Shown here piece after piece: positions 15,125 to 23,677 of a stretch of DNA of 29,105 nt. The position numbers and the translations under genes are program-made. Source of the stretch: Ardenticatenales bacterium (lineage in GTDB: Bacteria; Chloroflexota; Anaerolineae; Promineifilales; Promineifilaceae). The stretch spans positions 1-29,105 of the forward strand of contig JACKBM010000068.1 in assembly GCA_020634575.1 (NCBI GenBank), given 5' to 3'. Under the pieces are notes generated by a model, which worked only from the letters and a program-made list of their open reading frames with translations, searched no databases and was not told the DNA's origin. The stretch's first letter is position 1, and every line of letters begins with the position of its first letter.

Positions 15125-17392
15125 GTGACGACCGTAACTGCCTTTCTCATCACCACCACAATCATGATGGGGGCGTTGGGCATCTTTGCCCTTAACCGTC
15201 GCTCCGCTACCTGGGAACTATACTTCGGGCTCCTGTTGTTGGCCGCTGGCGAATGGGCCGTTGGCTACGTCTTCGAGCTGGGCACCATGGGGCTGGAAAG
15301 CAAGCTGCTTTGGGCCAAGCTGGAATATGTCGGCATTGCCGCTGTCCCCCTTTTCTGGTTCCTCTTTGCCACCGCTTACACCGGCTACGAAGGCCGGATC
15401 GCCTCGAATCACATACTGGCGCTGTCGATCATCCCCTTGATCACAGTTTCGCTTGTCTTTACCAACGAGGTACACCATTTTATCTGGAGCAGTACGGAAC
15501 TGGCACCGGCCGGTCAGCTCACCATTCTCCGGGTCAGCTACGGCAGCTGGTTCTGGCTCCACTCCGCCTATTCCTACATCCTGCTCGGGGTCGGTACCTA
15601 TCTGCTGATGCAGACCCTGGTTCGTTATCCAAAATCGTTCCAATCACAGAGCGTCGTCCTGGTCCTGGGTGCGCTGTTGCCCTGGTTAAGTAACGCAAGC
15701 TACATCCTCGGCTACAGCCCCATTGAGGGCATCGACCTGACGCCGCTGGCCTTTGTCATTAGCGGTCTGCTCTTCTCATTTGCCATCTTCCGCTTCGGCC
15801 TGTTCCGGCTGATCCCCATCGCCCGGCGCTTTGTGGTGGACAATATGGCCGAGCCGATGCTGGTCCTGGACCCCAAAAACCGGCTGATCGACATCAACGC
15901 CGCAGCCGCCCGCATGTTTGGCCCGGTCGAAACATTGATCGGCCAGCCGGGTGAACCTATCCTCCCAGAGGGACTCCTGAATTCTGACCGGGATGAGCTG
16001 GATGGCTACATCTTTTTTTGCGAGCAAGCGCAACGTTGGTATGACATTCGCGTCAGCTCCCTGCCAGACGGTAACCGGCATGACCGCGGTCGGCTCATTG
16101 TTTATCACGATGTGACCGATGCGCAGCAGGCGGCTGCGGAGCGCGCCCAGCGGACCCGAATGCTGGAAGCACTCAATGAATTGGCCCAGGAGATTAGCGG
16201 GACCCTCGATCTACAGACATTGTTAGAGACGGCGCTACGCGTCACGGTGGAGTTCCTGCAAGTCACGAGTGGCTACGTCAATCGGTGGAATTTGGCCAAT
16301 CAGACACTCACCGTTCTGGCCGAATATTATGCCGAAATGGCCAGCGACCAGGAGCGTGAATCAGATCTGGGCATGGTCTACGATCTGGCGCATGAATTTG
16401 GCACACCGGATTTTTCCCATTTTGAAAATGGCAATTATTATCTCGCCCATGTGGAAGATAGCGATGCCAAAATCGCCCCGGCTGAGCGAGACCACATGCT
16501 GCGCTTTGGCGGCAACACCGTTTTGGAGATTCTCATCGCGGTGGACAATGAGACGCTGGGCTCGCTTGAGGTTTGGGAAAGCCGCCACCGGCATGAGTTT
16601 AGCGAGATCGAAATTGATTTTGTCCGTTCAGTCGCTCAGCAGCTGGGTTTGGCGATGAAAAATGCTGAACTATACCAGCAGGCCCTGGCTGCCAGCCGGC
16701 TCAAGTCTGGCCTGTTGGCCCGTGTCAGCCACGAGCTGCGCACACCGTTGAGCGTGATCAGCCTCTACTCCCAGATTATGGCTGACCCCAACTACGGCCC
16801 CCTGAACGATAGGCAACAGCGTGCATTAGAGAAAATCAGCTCAAACAGCGATGTCCTGTCCGATATTGTCAGTGACCTGTTGTCACAGGCGGCCCTGGAA
16901 GCCAAAGCGCTGGTCCTGGACAATGAGCCGTTCGAGCCGGCCGAAGTCATGCAGACGGTGCAGCGCCGAATGACCCTGTTTGCCCGCAAATCCGGTTGCC
17001 AGATTGACGCCATCATCGATCCTGCTTTACCAGATGTCATTTTAGGTGATAGCAAGAGTGTTGAGCAGATTATCAGCCATCTGCTGCACAATGCGATCAA
17101 GTTCACGGGCAAGGGCAAGGTGCGGGTTTCGCTGAACCGGCCGGATCGCAACCATTGGGCGATCGTTGTGGCCGACAATGGCCCGGGGATTGCCCCGGAA
17201 ATCCAGCAATACATCTATGAACCATTTGGCTACGGCAATCTGAACCCGGCCAGCGACAACATCGGCGTCGGCGTGGGCCTGTCCATTGTCAAACAGCTGG
17301 TCAATCTGATGGGGGGCGACCTGTCCTTGCTCTCCCGCCTGGAAGAAGGCAGCACCTTCACCGCCACCCTCCCCCTGCATGAACCAACCTGA
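15125..17392 (+). CDS. Orphan sensor histidine kinase (7TM-PAS-GAF-HisKA-HATPase)
   Basis: A 755-residue kinase. The first 230 residues form seven membrane segments of the 7TM-HisKA type (WELYFGLLLLAAGEWAVGYVFE and AKLEYVGIAAVPLFWFLFA are typical). A PAS domain follows (about 235-335, FVVDNMAEPMLVLDP), then a GAF domain (about 345-520, LNELAQEISGTLDLQTLLETAL), then HisKA with His536 (RVSHELRTPLSVI). The HATPase domain has the N box HNAIKF, DNGPGI and GVGLSIVKQL. No response regulator gene adjoins it, so its partner is elsewhere. The GTG at 15125 is used because the family N-terminus begins there; an in-frame ATG at 15164 would cut into the first helix. The stop codon TGA lies inside a palindromic repeat. 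Confidence 0.93.
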   Translation: MTTVTAFLITTTIMMGALGIFALNRRSATWELYFGLLLLAAGEWAVGYVFELGTMGLESKLLWAKLEYVGIAAVPLFWFLFATAYTGYEGRIASNHILALSIIPLITVSLVFTNEVHHFIWSSTELAPAGQLTILRVSYGSWFWLHSAYSYILLGVGTYLLMQTLVRYPKSFQSQSVVLVLGALLPWLSNASYILGYSPIEGIDLTPLAFVISGLLFSFAIFRFGLFRLIPIARRFVVDNMAEPMLVLDPKNRLIDINAAAARMFGPVETLIGQPGEPILPEGLLNSDRDELDGYIFFCEQAQRWYDIRVSSLPDGNRHDRGRLIVYHDVTDAQQAAAERAQRTRMLEALNELAQEISGTLDLQTLLETALRVTVEFLQVTSGYVNRWNLANQTLTVLAEYYAEMASDQERESDLGMVYDLAHEFGTPDFSHFENGNYYLAHVEDSDAKIAPAERDHMLRFGGNTVLEILIAVDNETLGSLEVWESRHRHEFSEIEIDFVRSVAQQLGLAMKNAELYQQALAASRLKSGLLARVSHELRTPLSVISLYSQIMADPNYGPLNDRQQRALEKISSNSDVLSDIVSDLLSQAALEAKALVLDNEPFEPAEVMQTVQRRMTLFARKSGCQIDAIIDPALPDVILGDSKSVEQIISHLLHNAIKFTGKGKVRVSLNRPDRNHWAIVVADNGPGIAPEIQQYIYEPFGYGNLNPASDNIGVGVGLSIVKQLVNLMGGDLSLLSRLEEGSTFTATLPLHEPT

Positions 17393-17433
17393 CAGGTTGG
17401 GGTAACCTGTCAGGTTGACCGACCTGTCAGGTT
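17386..17433. repeat. Palindromic 17-18-bp-spaced repeat, cluster 2 (3 units)
   Basis: AACCTGACAGGTT (17386-17398), AACCTGTCAGGTT (17404-17416) and GACCTGTCAGGTT (17421-17433). It contains the stop codons of both convergent genes: the kinase TGA at 17390-17392 and the thioesterase stop at 17410-17412. Arms are CCTG/CAGG here but CCCG/CGGG in cluster 3, so pairing is kept. Confidence 0.85.
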
Positions 17434-17826
17434 AGCAATTTGGGCGGCTGTCAGGGGTGCGGGGCGGCCGGCGCGATCTACTTGTTCCCATTCCAGCTGG
17501 CAGATCAGGACTGGCTCGACGACATCCGGCCGGTACGCCACCACCTCAAAATGAACCCGCGCCTCATTAATCCCGGCAACACGTACACCAAATTCCAGCC
17601 AGCTATCAAAGGGCGCCGGTGGGTTTAGCTCAACGGTCACCCGACGTGTGCGGAAATAAGGTGGAGTGCCCAGGCGGGCCAGCTGGCAATCATGCGCCCG
17701 CAGGAAATGGCTCAAAGCAGCGTTGGCCAGTTGGACGGCGTGGAAATCGTGCAGGGAGCCATCGCCCCCAACCTCATGAAGGTTAAGCTGGTAGCGGTGC
17801 CAGAAGGAGAAATCGTCCCGCTGCAT
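17410..17826 (-). CDS. Hot-dog fold acyl-CoA thioesterase
   Basis: A 138-residue protein of the 4HBT-like hot-dog family. The helix segment (SLHDFHAVQLANAALSHFLRAHD, about 25-47) and the following strands (TRRVTVELNPPAPFDSWLEF) fit. The canonical D-x-x-GHxN motif is not clear, so the catalytic residue is uncertain. It begins 5 nt after the CaiD-like gene stop and is the last gene of the CoA operon, where it could release an acid from its CoA ester. The C-terminal residues NLTGRST are encoded by the palindromic repeat cluster, so the tail is repeat-derived. Confidence 0.75.
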   Translation of the reverse strand: MQRDDFSFWHRYQLNLHEVGGDGSLHDFHAVQLANAALSHFLRAHDCQLARLGTPPYFRTRRVTVELNPPAPFDSWLEFGVRVAGINEARVHFEVVAYRPDVVEPVLICQLEWEQVDRAGRPAPLTAAQIANLTGRST

Positions 17827-17831
17827 CTTTG

Positions 17832-18620
17832 TCAGCGCCCCTGCCAGCGCGGGGCGCGCTTCTCGGCAAAGGCGCGCGGCCCTTCCTGAGCATCCTCGGA
17901 ATGCAGCATTTTTTCATACATTTCCAGGATGCTACTCTGCAGCAGATCGTAACTGGCCGCCACACTTTTGTCGGCAAAGGCCCGGGTGAGTTCCTTAACG
18001 GCCGCGATCGACAGCGGCGCCGCCTCGACAATCAAGTCGGCATAAGACCGGGCCTTGCCCAGCAGGTCAGAGGCAGGGACCACCGCGTTGACCAGCCCCC
18101 AACCGGCCGCCTCAGCAGCCCCCATGCGCCGGCCGGTCAGCAATAGCTCCATAGCAATGTGGTACGGCAGCCGGCGTGGCAACCGGATCGTCGCGGCATC
18201 GGCCACAATGCCGACAAAGATCTCCGGCAGGAAAAACTCGGCGTTCTCCGCCGCCACGATCAGGTCGCAGGCCAGGGCCAGTTCAAAGCCACCACCTACC
18301 GCCAGCCCATTTACCGCCGCGATCACCGGCTTGTTCAGGTCATGCAGTTCCGTGAGACCGCCAAAGCCACCGGCGCCATATTCGCCCTCGATCGCGGCGC
18401 CATCCGCCGCGGCATTTAAATCCCAGCCGGCACAGAAAAACCGTTCGCCAGCCCCGGTAAGGATGGCGACGCGCAGCGCCGGGTCGTCACGAAACTGGCA
18501 GAATAATTCCCCCATCAACCGGCTGGTGGCATTGTCGATGGCGTTGGCCTTGGGCCGGTTCAGCACAATTTCCAGCACCGGCCCCCGCTGCGTCACTTGT
18601 AGCGCTTCAGACATACTCAT
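17832..18620 (-). CDS. caiD: Carnitinyl-CoA dehydratase-like enoyl-CoA hydratase
   Basis: A 262-residue crotonase-family enzyme that interconverts crotonobetainyl-CoA and carnitinyl-CoA in the carnitine pathway. Compared from memory with E. coli CaiD (261 aa), it is alike along its length: [56 protein letters not shown] and the C-terminal [17 protein letters not shown]. The two catalytic glutamates are present as Glu113 and Glu133 (E. coli Glu111 and Glu131). One difference is GIVADAAT where CaiD has GIVPDSGG. Its ATG overlaps the stop of the upstream CoA ligase gene (ATGA). The substrate is inferred from similarity and context. Confidence 0.85.
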   Translation of the reverse strand: MSMSEALQVTQRGPVLEIVLNRPKANAIDNATSRLMGELFCQFRDDPALRVAILTGAGERFFCAGWDLNAAADGAAIEGEYGAGGFGGLTELHDLNKPVIAAVNGLAVGGGFELALACDLIVAAENAEFFLPEIFVGIVADAATIRLPRRLPYHIAMELLLTGRRMGAAEAAGWGLVNAVVPASDLLGKARSYADLIVEAAPLSIAAVKELTRAFADKSVAASYDLLQSSILEMYEKMLHSEDAQEGPRAFAEKRAPRWQGR

Positions 18621-20680
18621 TCCTCAAATAGGCGCACAACCGCATCAACTGCCATAACCCCATCCGGCCAGACAAAGAGCGGATTGATGTCGACTTCAAG
18701 CAGACGATCGCCGTAGTCAGCCGCCAGTGCCAGCAGGGCCATAATGGCAGTCACCAGAGCATCAAGATCGGCCGGCGGGCGGCCGCGATGCCCGGCCAGC
18801 AGCGGCCAGATACGCAGTTGCGCCAGCGCCGCCTGCACCATCTCGCGCGAGGCCGGCAGCAAAAGCGGTACGCTGTCCTCAACCAGTTCAACCAGAATGC
18901 CACCAGCGCCCACCACCAGGACCAGACCAAATTGCGGGTCGCGCGTCAGCCCCAGGATCATCTCCAGTAGTGGCGGCCGGGCCATCGGCTCCAGCAAAAA
19001 TTCCTGACTCAGATGGCCCATCTGATTTACGGCGTCGGCCACCGCCGCCTCATCACCAAGGTTCAGATAGACGCCGCCCACATCCGACTTGTGCACGATT
19101 GTAGAGGAAAGCAGCTTGGCCACAACCGGGAAGCCGATGGTTGCGGCTGCGGCTGGCGCCTCAGTAGCCGCGGCCACCGCACCGGCCGGTACCGGCAAAC
19201 CGTAGCGCCGCAAAAGCGCTTTGCTATCAGCCTCATTGAGGGTGTGGACCGGCCGGTTCGCCTTCAAACCGCCCGGCTCAGCCAGTGGCTGCCGCGCCGC
19301 CACCGTCACCAGCGCTCCTCCCCATTCATACGCCGAACGAACCGCCGTCAGACATTCCGCCAACCCCATCATCGGCGCGATCCCCGCCGCCAACAGCTCG
19401 TCGGCGACCGCGAGCGGCAGGTTCTCCGGCAGCGTGGCCACGACAGCCGCCCGGCCCGGCGCTCCCTCAGCCGCCCGGGCAAAAGCGCGGACCGATTTCA
19501 GCCAATCAGTCGTGTCGCACAAGCCCGGCCGGGGAAAATCAACCACCGACAACGTCACCGCCTGGTCACCAGTCAGCAGTGCCCGAAAACAGCGGTACTG
19601 CGCTTCGCCATCACCCCAAATATAGGTGTGGTAGTCGAGCGGATTGGCGATGTGGACGCGCTCGCCCAGAACTTCGTAGAGGGCGTCGTGTTGCTCCGAC
19701 CGTAACGGCGGAAAGGTCAGGTCCATGGACGCCGCCAGATCCGCCACGAGCGCTGCCTCGCCGCCCGAGCAGCTAAGGGAAGCCAGCGTGTTGGCCGGCA
19801 ATGGCCCGACCGTCGCGACAAATTTCAGCGTCTCCAGCAATTGCGTCAAAGTCTGAACCCGAATCACGCCACAGCGGGCAAACAGAGCGTCGTACAATCT
19901 GTCTGAGCCGGCCAGCGAGCTGGTATGGCTCAGCGTCAACGCCCGGCCCAGTTCTGACCCGCCCGATTTCAGAACGACGATGGGCACCCGCCGGGCCAGC
20001 GCTTTTAGCGCCGCCCGTGAAAAGGCCGCCAGATCAGCCAGCCCCTCAATATGAAGCCCGATGGCGGTCACGCGCTCATCCGCCAGCAGCACCTCGATGT
20101 AATCCGGGATGGTCAGACCGGCCTGGTTGCCGGTCGAAATCATGTAGGCGATGGGCAGCGCCCGCTGCTGCATCGTCAGGCTGATGGCGATGTTGCCGGA
20201 CTGGGCAATGATCGCCACCCCTTTCTCAACACGCCGGCCGCCGTGGTCGTCGGGCCAGAGCGCCACCCCATCCAGGTAATTCAGCACGCCCCAGCAGTTC
20301 GGCCCGATAATGGCCAGCTCCCCCGCCGCCGCCTGCAATTTTTCTGTCAGGCCAGCCCCAGCCGGTCCCACCTCAGCAAAACCCGACGCATGGCATATCG
20401 CGCCGCCAGCCCCCCGCGCCGCCAGCGCCGCCACCACGTCAATGGTTGGCTCACGGGGCACGGCGATGAAGGCGGCATCCGGGGCGGCGGGCAGCGCGGC
20501 GATGTCGGGATAGCAGGGGTGGCCGGCGAGCTCGGACCGGCCGGTATTCACCGCCCAGACCTCACCGCCATAGCCAATCTTATCCAATTGCCGGATCACC
20601 GCCGCCGCCATCCGCCCGCCAATGACGGCGATAGATTGCGGCCGCAACAGGCGCTGGGCCTGGGCAATTTTGCTCATCAT
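18617..20680 (-). CDS. ADP-forming acyl-CoA (acetate--CoA) ligase, fused alpha-beta
   Basis: A 687-residue NDP-forming acyl-CoA synthetase that makes an acyl-CoA from acid, CoA and ATP, with ADP as product. The N-terminal half has the CoA-binding Rossmann-like domain ([10 protein letters not shown], about 13-22) and succinyl-CoA-ligase-like domains with the phosphohistidine His252 ([11 protein letters not shown]). The C-terminal ATP-grasp domain starts near GLPVPAGAV and includes [22 protein letters not shown]. In E. coli carnitine operons this step is done by an AMP-forming ligase (CaiC) and a CoA transferase (CaiB), so here a different enzyme class seems to activate the substrate (inference). 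GGGGAC precedes the ATG, and a 20-bp stem hairpin lies 16 nt further upstream. Confidence 0.9.
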   Translation of the reverse strand: MMSKIAQAQRLLRPQSIAVIGGRMAAAVIRQLDKIGYGGEVWAVNTGRSELAGHPCYPDIAALPAAPDAAFIAVPREPTIDVVAALAARGAGGAICHASGFAEVGPAGAGLTEKLQAAAGELAIIGPNCWGVLNYLDGVALWPDDHGGRRVEKGVAIIAQSGNIAISLTMQQRALPIAYMISTGNQAGLTIPDYIEVLLADERVTAIGLHIEGLADLAAFSRAALKALARRVPIVVLKSGGSELGRALTLSHTSSLAGSDRLYDALFARCGVIRVQTLTQLLETLKFVATVGPLPANTLASLSCSGGEAALVADLAASMDLTFPPLRSEQHDALYEVLGERVHIANPLDYHTYIWGDGEAQYRCFRALLTGDQAVTLSVVDFPRPGLCDTTDWLKSVRAFARAAEGAPGRAAVVATLPENLPLAVADELLAAGIAPMMGLAECLTAVRSAYEWGGALVTVAARQPLAEPGGLKANRPVHTLNEADSKALLRRYGLPVPAGAVAAATEAPAAAATIGFPVVAKLLSSTIVHKSDVGGVYLNLGDEAAVADAVNQMGHLSQEFLLEPMARPPLLEMILGLTRDPQFGLVLVVGAGGILVELVEDSVPLLLPASREMVQAALAQLRIWPLLAGHRGRPPADLDALVTAIMALLALAADYGDRLLEVDINPLFVWPDGVMAVDAVVRLFEE

Positions 20681-20695
20681 TTTGTCCCCACGCTA

Positions 20696-20755
20696 ACCTC
20701 CGGGAGGGGCGGTAGACGTCCGTCCGGATGAGCGCCTACTGCCCCTCCCGGAGGT
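20696..20755 (-). other. Large intra-operon hairpin (20-bp arms)
   Basis: Arms 20696-20715 (ACCTCCGGGAGGGGCGGTAG) and 20736-20755 are reverse complements except for one G-T pair, with a 20-nt loop. It lies between the acyl-CoA dehydrogenase and CoA ligase genes, just upstream of the ligase ribosome binding site. It could be an mRNA processing or stability element or a partial terminator. The remaining gap to 20837 shows nothing notable. Confidence 0.75.
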
Positions 20756-20837
20756 AGGCCGCGCGCACGCTTACTTACTCAACGTTACTCAGACCATTTT
20801 GCCGACACGACTTTGCGAAATTGGTGTGCCGCCGGCT

Positions 20838-21995
20838 CTATTCAAAAGGCCGCAGCAGCGCCCGCGAGATGATATGGCGCTGAATCTCGCTCGTCCCGTC
20901 CCAGATGCGCTCGACGCGGGCGTCGCGCCAGAAGCGGACGATCGGGTTTTCCTCGGCCAACCCCATGCCGCCGAAAATCTGCACCGCTTCATCGGTCACG
21001 AAGGCGAGCATTTCCGTGGCGTACAGCTTGGCCATGGCGTAATCCTCATCGCGGGCTGTGCCCTGGTCGGTTTTCCAGGCGGCGGCCAGGGTCAGCCATT
21101 CGGCCGCCTTCAGCCGCGTCCACATGTCGGCCAGCTTGAAGGAGACACCCTGGTTTTTGCCGATCGGCTGGCCAAACTGGACCCGGGTGGCGGCCCATTG
21201 CTGGCACAATTCAATCGCCCGGTAAGCGCGACCCAGGCAAAAAGCGGCCACTTGCAGCCGGGTGGAGCCAAGCCATTGGTTGGCCACATCAAAGCCGTGG
21301 TCAGGCTCGCCGAGGATATTACCGGCCGGTACCCGGCAGTTATCAAACTCCAGAATGCAGTTGTTATACCCCCGGTGCGAAACCACATCGTAGCCAGGCT
21401 TCACCGCAAAACCGGGCGTGTCCATGTCGACAAAAAAGGAGGTGATCAGCTTGCGTGGCCCGCGCGCCGTCTCCACCTCGCCGGTCGCCGCAAACAAAAT
21501 GACATAGTCAGCGATATCAGCGTGGCTGATAAAATGCTTGGTGCCGTTGATGACGTATTCGTCCCCGTCCCGCTCCGCCCGGCATTGCATGCCGCGCAAA
21601 TCGGAGCCGGCATTGGGTTCCGACATCGCCAGGCAGTCGTGCCGCTCGCCGCGAATCGTCGGTAGCAGATAGCGCTCAACCTGTTCGCCGGTGCAGGCCC
21701 GCAGGACGTTACTGGGTCGCGAAACAAAATGCTGCAACGCCATGCTGGTCCGCCCCAGTTCTCGCTCCATCAACGTCAACGAGACCGTATCCAGCCCCGC
21801 CCCGCCCAACTCTTCCGGCATATTGGCCGCATACAACCCATACTGCAGCGCCCGATCCCGGATCTGCCGGCCCAGCTCCGGCCGAACCGCATTGGTCCGC
21901 TCCACCTCCTCCTCATGCGGCAGCAACTCCTTCTCCACAAAGGCACGCGTGGTGTCGATGATCATTTGTTGTTCGTCAGTTGGGGCGAGGTTCAT
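20838..21995 (-). CDS. Acyl-CoA dehydrogenase, possible gamma-butyrobetainyl-CoA dehydrogenase
   Basis: A 385-residue flavoprotein of the acyl-CoA dehydrogenase family (alpha-beta-alpha), passing electrons to ETF. Visible are the FAD/substrate block LAMSEPNAGSDLRGMQCRAE (about 123-142), RVQFGQPIGKNQ and the C-terminal ARVERIWDGTSEIQRH. The usual catalytic Glu of YEGT is replaced by Asp (WDGT); E. coli CaiA also departs from YEGT here. AGGAAA lies 7-8 nt before the ATG. Between a dehydrogenase-thioesterase fusion and a CaiD-like hydratase, the most economical role is oxidation of gamma-butyrobetainyl-CoA to crotonobetainyl-CoA or the reverse (inference). Another short-chain acyl-CoA is possible. 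Confidence 0.9.
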   Translation of the reverse strand: MNLAPTDEQQMIIDTTRAFVEKELLPHEEEVERTNAVRPELGRQIRDRALQYGLYAANMPEELGGAGLDTVSLTLMERELGRTSMALQHFVSRPSNVLRACTGEQVERYLLPTIRGERHDCLAMSEPNAGSDLRGMQCRAERDGDEYVINGTKHFISHADIADYVILFAATGEVETARGPRKLITSFFVDMDTPGFAVKPGYDVVSHRGYNNCILEFDNCRVPAGNILGEPDHGFDVANQWLGSTRLQVAAFCLGRAYRAIELCQQWAATRVQFGQPIGKNQGVSFKLADMWTRLKAAEWLTLAAAWKTDQGTARDEDYAMAKLYATEMLAFVTDEAVQIFGGMGLAEENPIVRFWRDARVERIWDGTSEIQRHIISRALLRPFE

Positions 21996-22017
21996 AGTTA
22001 TTTTCCTGTTGGTAATT

Positions 22018-22213
22018 GGCGGTCAGTACGTTCGCTGCGCTCACTTTTAGTGGTCAGCTGTCAGTACGGGCCTACGGCCCTTTCAGTGATCGGTATCGTT
22101 CATCGCGCATTTCTACCACTAAAAGCGTAGCGTACTGATGGCTGAAAGCGCAGCGTACCGACCGCCAAAAGCGCAGCGTACTGACAGCCGAAAGCGCAGC
22201 GTACCGACCACCC
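22018..22213. repeat. 23-bp tandem repeat (4 copies) with inverted relatives
   Basis: Four direct copies starting at 22122, 22145, 22168 and 22191 have an exact 23-bp period: AAAGCGCAGCGTAC followed by YGACNGCC-type bases. To the left, 22018-22090 holds degenerate inverted relatives (GGCGGTCAGTACG...GCTGCGCT, then CTGTCAGTACGGGCC). The whole fills the gap between the fusion gene, which ends at 22213, and the acyl-CoA dehydrogenase gene. No coding function seen. Confidence 0.8.
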
Positions 22214-23490
22214 TACTTTACCCCCATCACCCGCCCCACCTCCCCCGGCCGCCCCATCTCCCGATGCACCGCAAAAATCGCGGCCAGGGCGTTAGCGACG
22301 TGGGGTTGGATGGGGGCGGTGCGGGCGGCGGCGGTGTCGACATGGAGGAGCATTTGCTCCGTTGTGCTCAGGCGCGCGCCGGTGACGGCGTGGTTCATGG
22401 TGTGAAACAGATGCAGCCGTTTGGCATCGTAGTTGAGAATCTGGGTCGTGAAGGCGAGGGTGTCGCCGGTGCCACATTCGCGGTAATAGTTGATGTGGGT
22501 TTCGACGGTGTAATAGGAAAAGCCGGCCGCCCGGTAGGCTTCGTCGATGCCGAGGTAGCGGAAGAGGGCATCAGAAGCGTCGCCAAAGGCAGCAAGGTAG
22601 CTGGACTCAGTCATGTGGCCGTTATAGTCGATCCAGTTGACGTCGACGCCGCATTGAAAAAGCTGGAGCGGCGCGGCGATGGCGTCGCCGGGCTGCCAGC
22701 GCCTCTGCCCGTAGCTGGCGTAACGCCGGCCCTCGTGGGCGGTGATGATCCGGCCGGCGCCGTGATCATACTGGCGCAGGGCCCGCATGATGGCCAGCAC
22801 GCTCTCATCCCGCGTTTCAGGCCTGGCGGCCCGGCCACTACCCGCCACACCCCAGAGCAACCCCGGCCCGTACAGCAGAACCTCGTCCAGCTGCGCCTGG
22901 GTCAGTTGACCGGCGGCGACGAGCGCCTGGCCGGCCTCGTCAACGGCGGCCTGGAGCTGGCTGGCCGCACTGGGACCGGCCGGTTCCGCCCGCACCACTT
23001 GCAGACTCAACCCCGTCAATAACGCTGCCACCTTGTCCGCCGCGGCCCCCGCCGGCCCCAACTCAACGAGCGGCACCAGGTATTCCGGCGCCACTCCAAC
23101 CGCGCGCACCACCCGGCCAGGCAGATGACCTCGCGCCCGCAGCATTTCATAAGGCCCTGCCTCGCCTGTACAAACCAGCAGGATGTCTGCGGCGGCTACC
23201 TGGGCCAACGACAGGGCCAGATCTGGTTCGATGGCGCCCAGCAAGAGGACATCACTGGCGGCCAGCAGCGCCGCGGGCTGCTCAACCAGGGTATAACGCT
23301 CCGGCGCCGCGCCCGGGATGAGGCCCAGCTTTTCTAGCGTGGGCCAGGCGGCGGCGATAGTGGCCTGTAACAGGCGTTCGCCGTCTGGCGCAACGGGCAG
23401 GATGGTGACCGGCCGGTTGTGCGCCAGCAACCGGGCCGCCCAGGCCGCCGTCACCTCGTCTACGTCCGCTATCCCAATTCGTAACGCCAT
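22213..23490 (-). CDS. Degenerate carnitine 3-dehydrogenase-like domain fused to thioesterase
   Basis: A 425-residue two-domain protein with the layout of the carnitine dehydrogenase-betainyl-CoA thioesterase fusions. The C-terminal part (about 272-395) is a clear hot-dog thioesterase with D288-YNGHM (WIDYNGHMTESSYL). The N-terminal part (1-220) follows a 3-hydroxyacyl-CoA dehydrogenase layout (AWPTLEKLGLIPGAAPERY, EYLVPLVELG, LTQAQLDEVLLYGPGLLWG). The NAD-binding GxGxxG is absent (IGIADVDEV), and the HPFNP segment with the catalytic His is replaced by VGVAPEY. The dehydrogenase half is probably inactive or altered. AAGGGAAAGGAAA just before the ATG at 23490 fixes the start. It is the first gene of the CoA operon. 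Confidence 0.8.
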   Translation of the reverse strand: MALRIGIADVDEVTAAWAARLLAHNRPVTILPVAPDGERLLQATIAAAWPTLEKLGLIPGAAPERYTLVEQPAALLAASDVLLLGAIEPDLALSLAQVAAADILLVCTGEAGPYEMLRARGHLPGRVVRAVGVAPEYLVPLVELGPAGAAADKVAALLTGLSLQVVRAEPAGPSAASQLQAAVDEAGQALVAAGQLTQAQLDEVLLYGPGLLWGVAGSGRAARPETRDESVLAIMRALRQYDHGAGRIITAHEGRRYASYGQRRWQPGDAIAAPLQLFQCGVDVNWIDYNGHMTESSYLAAFGDASDALFRYLGIDEAYRAAGFSYYTVETHINYYRECGTGDTLAFTTQILNYDAKRLHLFHTMNHAVTGARLSTTEQMLLHVDTAAARTAPIQPHVANALAAIFAVHREMGRPGEVGRVMGVK

Positions 23491-23567
23491 TTTCCTTTCC
23501 CTTTTTGCGCTGCCGCCACGTCGCTGCAATCGGCACAGGTTGCGTAAAGATGAATCAAAACGGAGTG

Positions 23568-23586
23568 TGTTCCACATCGTGGAACA
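23568..23586 (-). promoter_or_regulatory. Operator-like palindrome TGTTCCAC-N3-GTGGAACA
   Basis: A perfect 8-bp inverted repeat with a 3-bp spacer lies about 20-38 nt downstream of the predicted transcript start of the CoA operon, where a bound repressor would block RNA polymerase. The form suits dimeric regulators such as the IclR family. No regulator gene for it is in the window. Confidence 0.65.
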
Positions 23587-23612
23587 AGCCCACAAAGAGG
23601 AACAGTTGGGGG

Positions 23613-23641
23613 ATGTTATCATCGCCATTTCAGGCTGTCAA
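23613..23641 (-). promoter_or_regulatory. Sigma70 promoter of the CoA operon
   Basis: On the minus strand a perfect TTGACA (23641-23636) and TAACAT (23618-23613) are 17 bp apart. The predicted start is near 23606, giving a leader of about 115 nt before the ATG at 23490. Confidence 0.75.
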
Positions 23642-23654
23642 CGCCCCCCGACTG

Positions 23655-23663
23655 TGCTAAACT
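23655..23663 (+). promoter_or_regulatory. Possible extended -10 promoter of the flavoenzyme operon
   Basis: TGC-TAAACT at 23655-23663 resembles an extended -10 box, with no good -35. The start would be near 23670, placing a long hairpin (23678-23736) at the very 5' end of the transcript. It is back-to-back with the CoA operon promoter. Confidence 0.35.
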
Positions 23664-23677
23664 GCGCTCGGAAATTG

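Noticed and set aside
20799..21665. 288-residue plus-strand frame opposite the acyl-CoA dehydrogenase gene
   Set aside because: Antisense of an enzyme with complete family motifs. No independent start signals.
22122..22213. Possible CRISPR array
   Set aside because: The 23-bp units are contiguous with no unique spacers, and no cas genes are near. The 82-bp and 17-bp arrays fail for the same reason.
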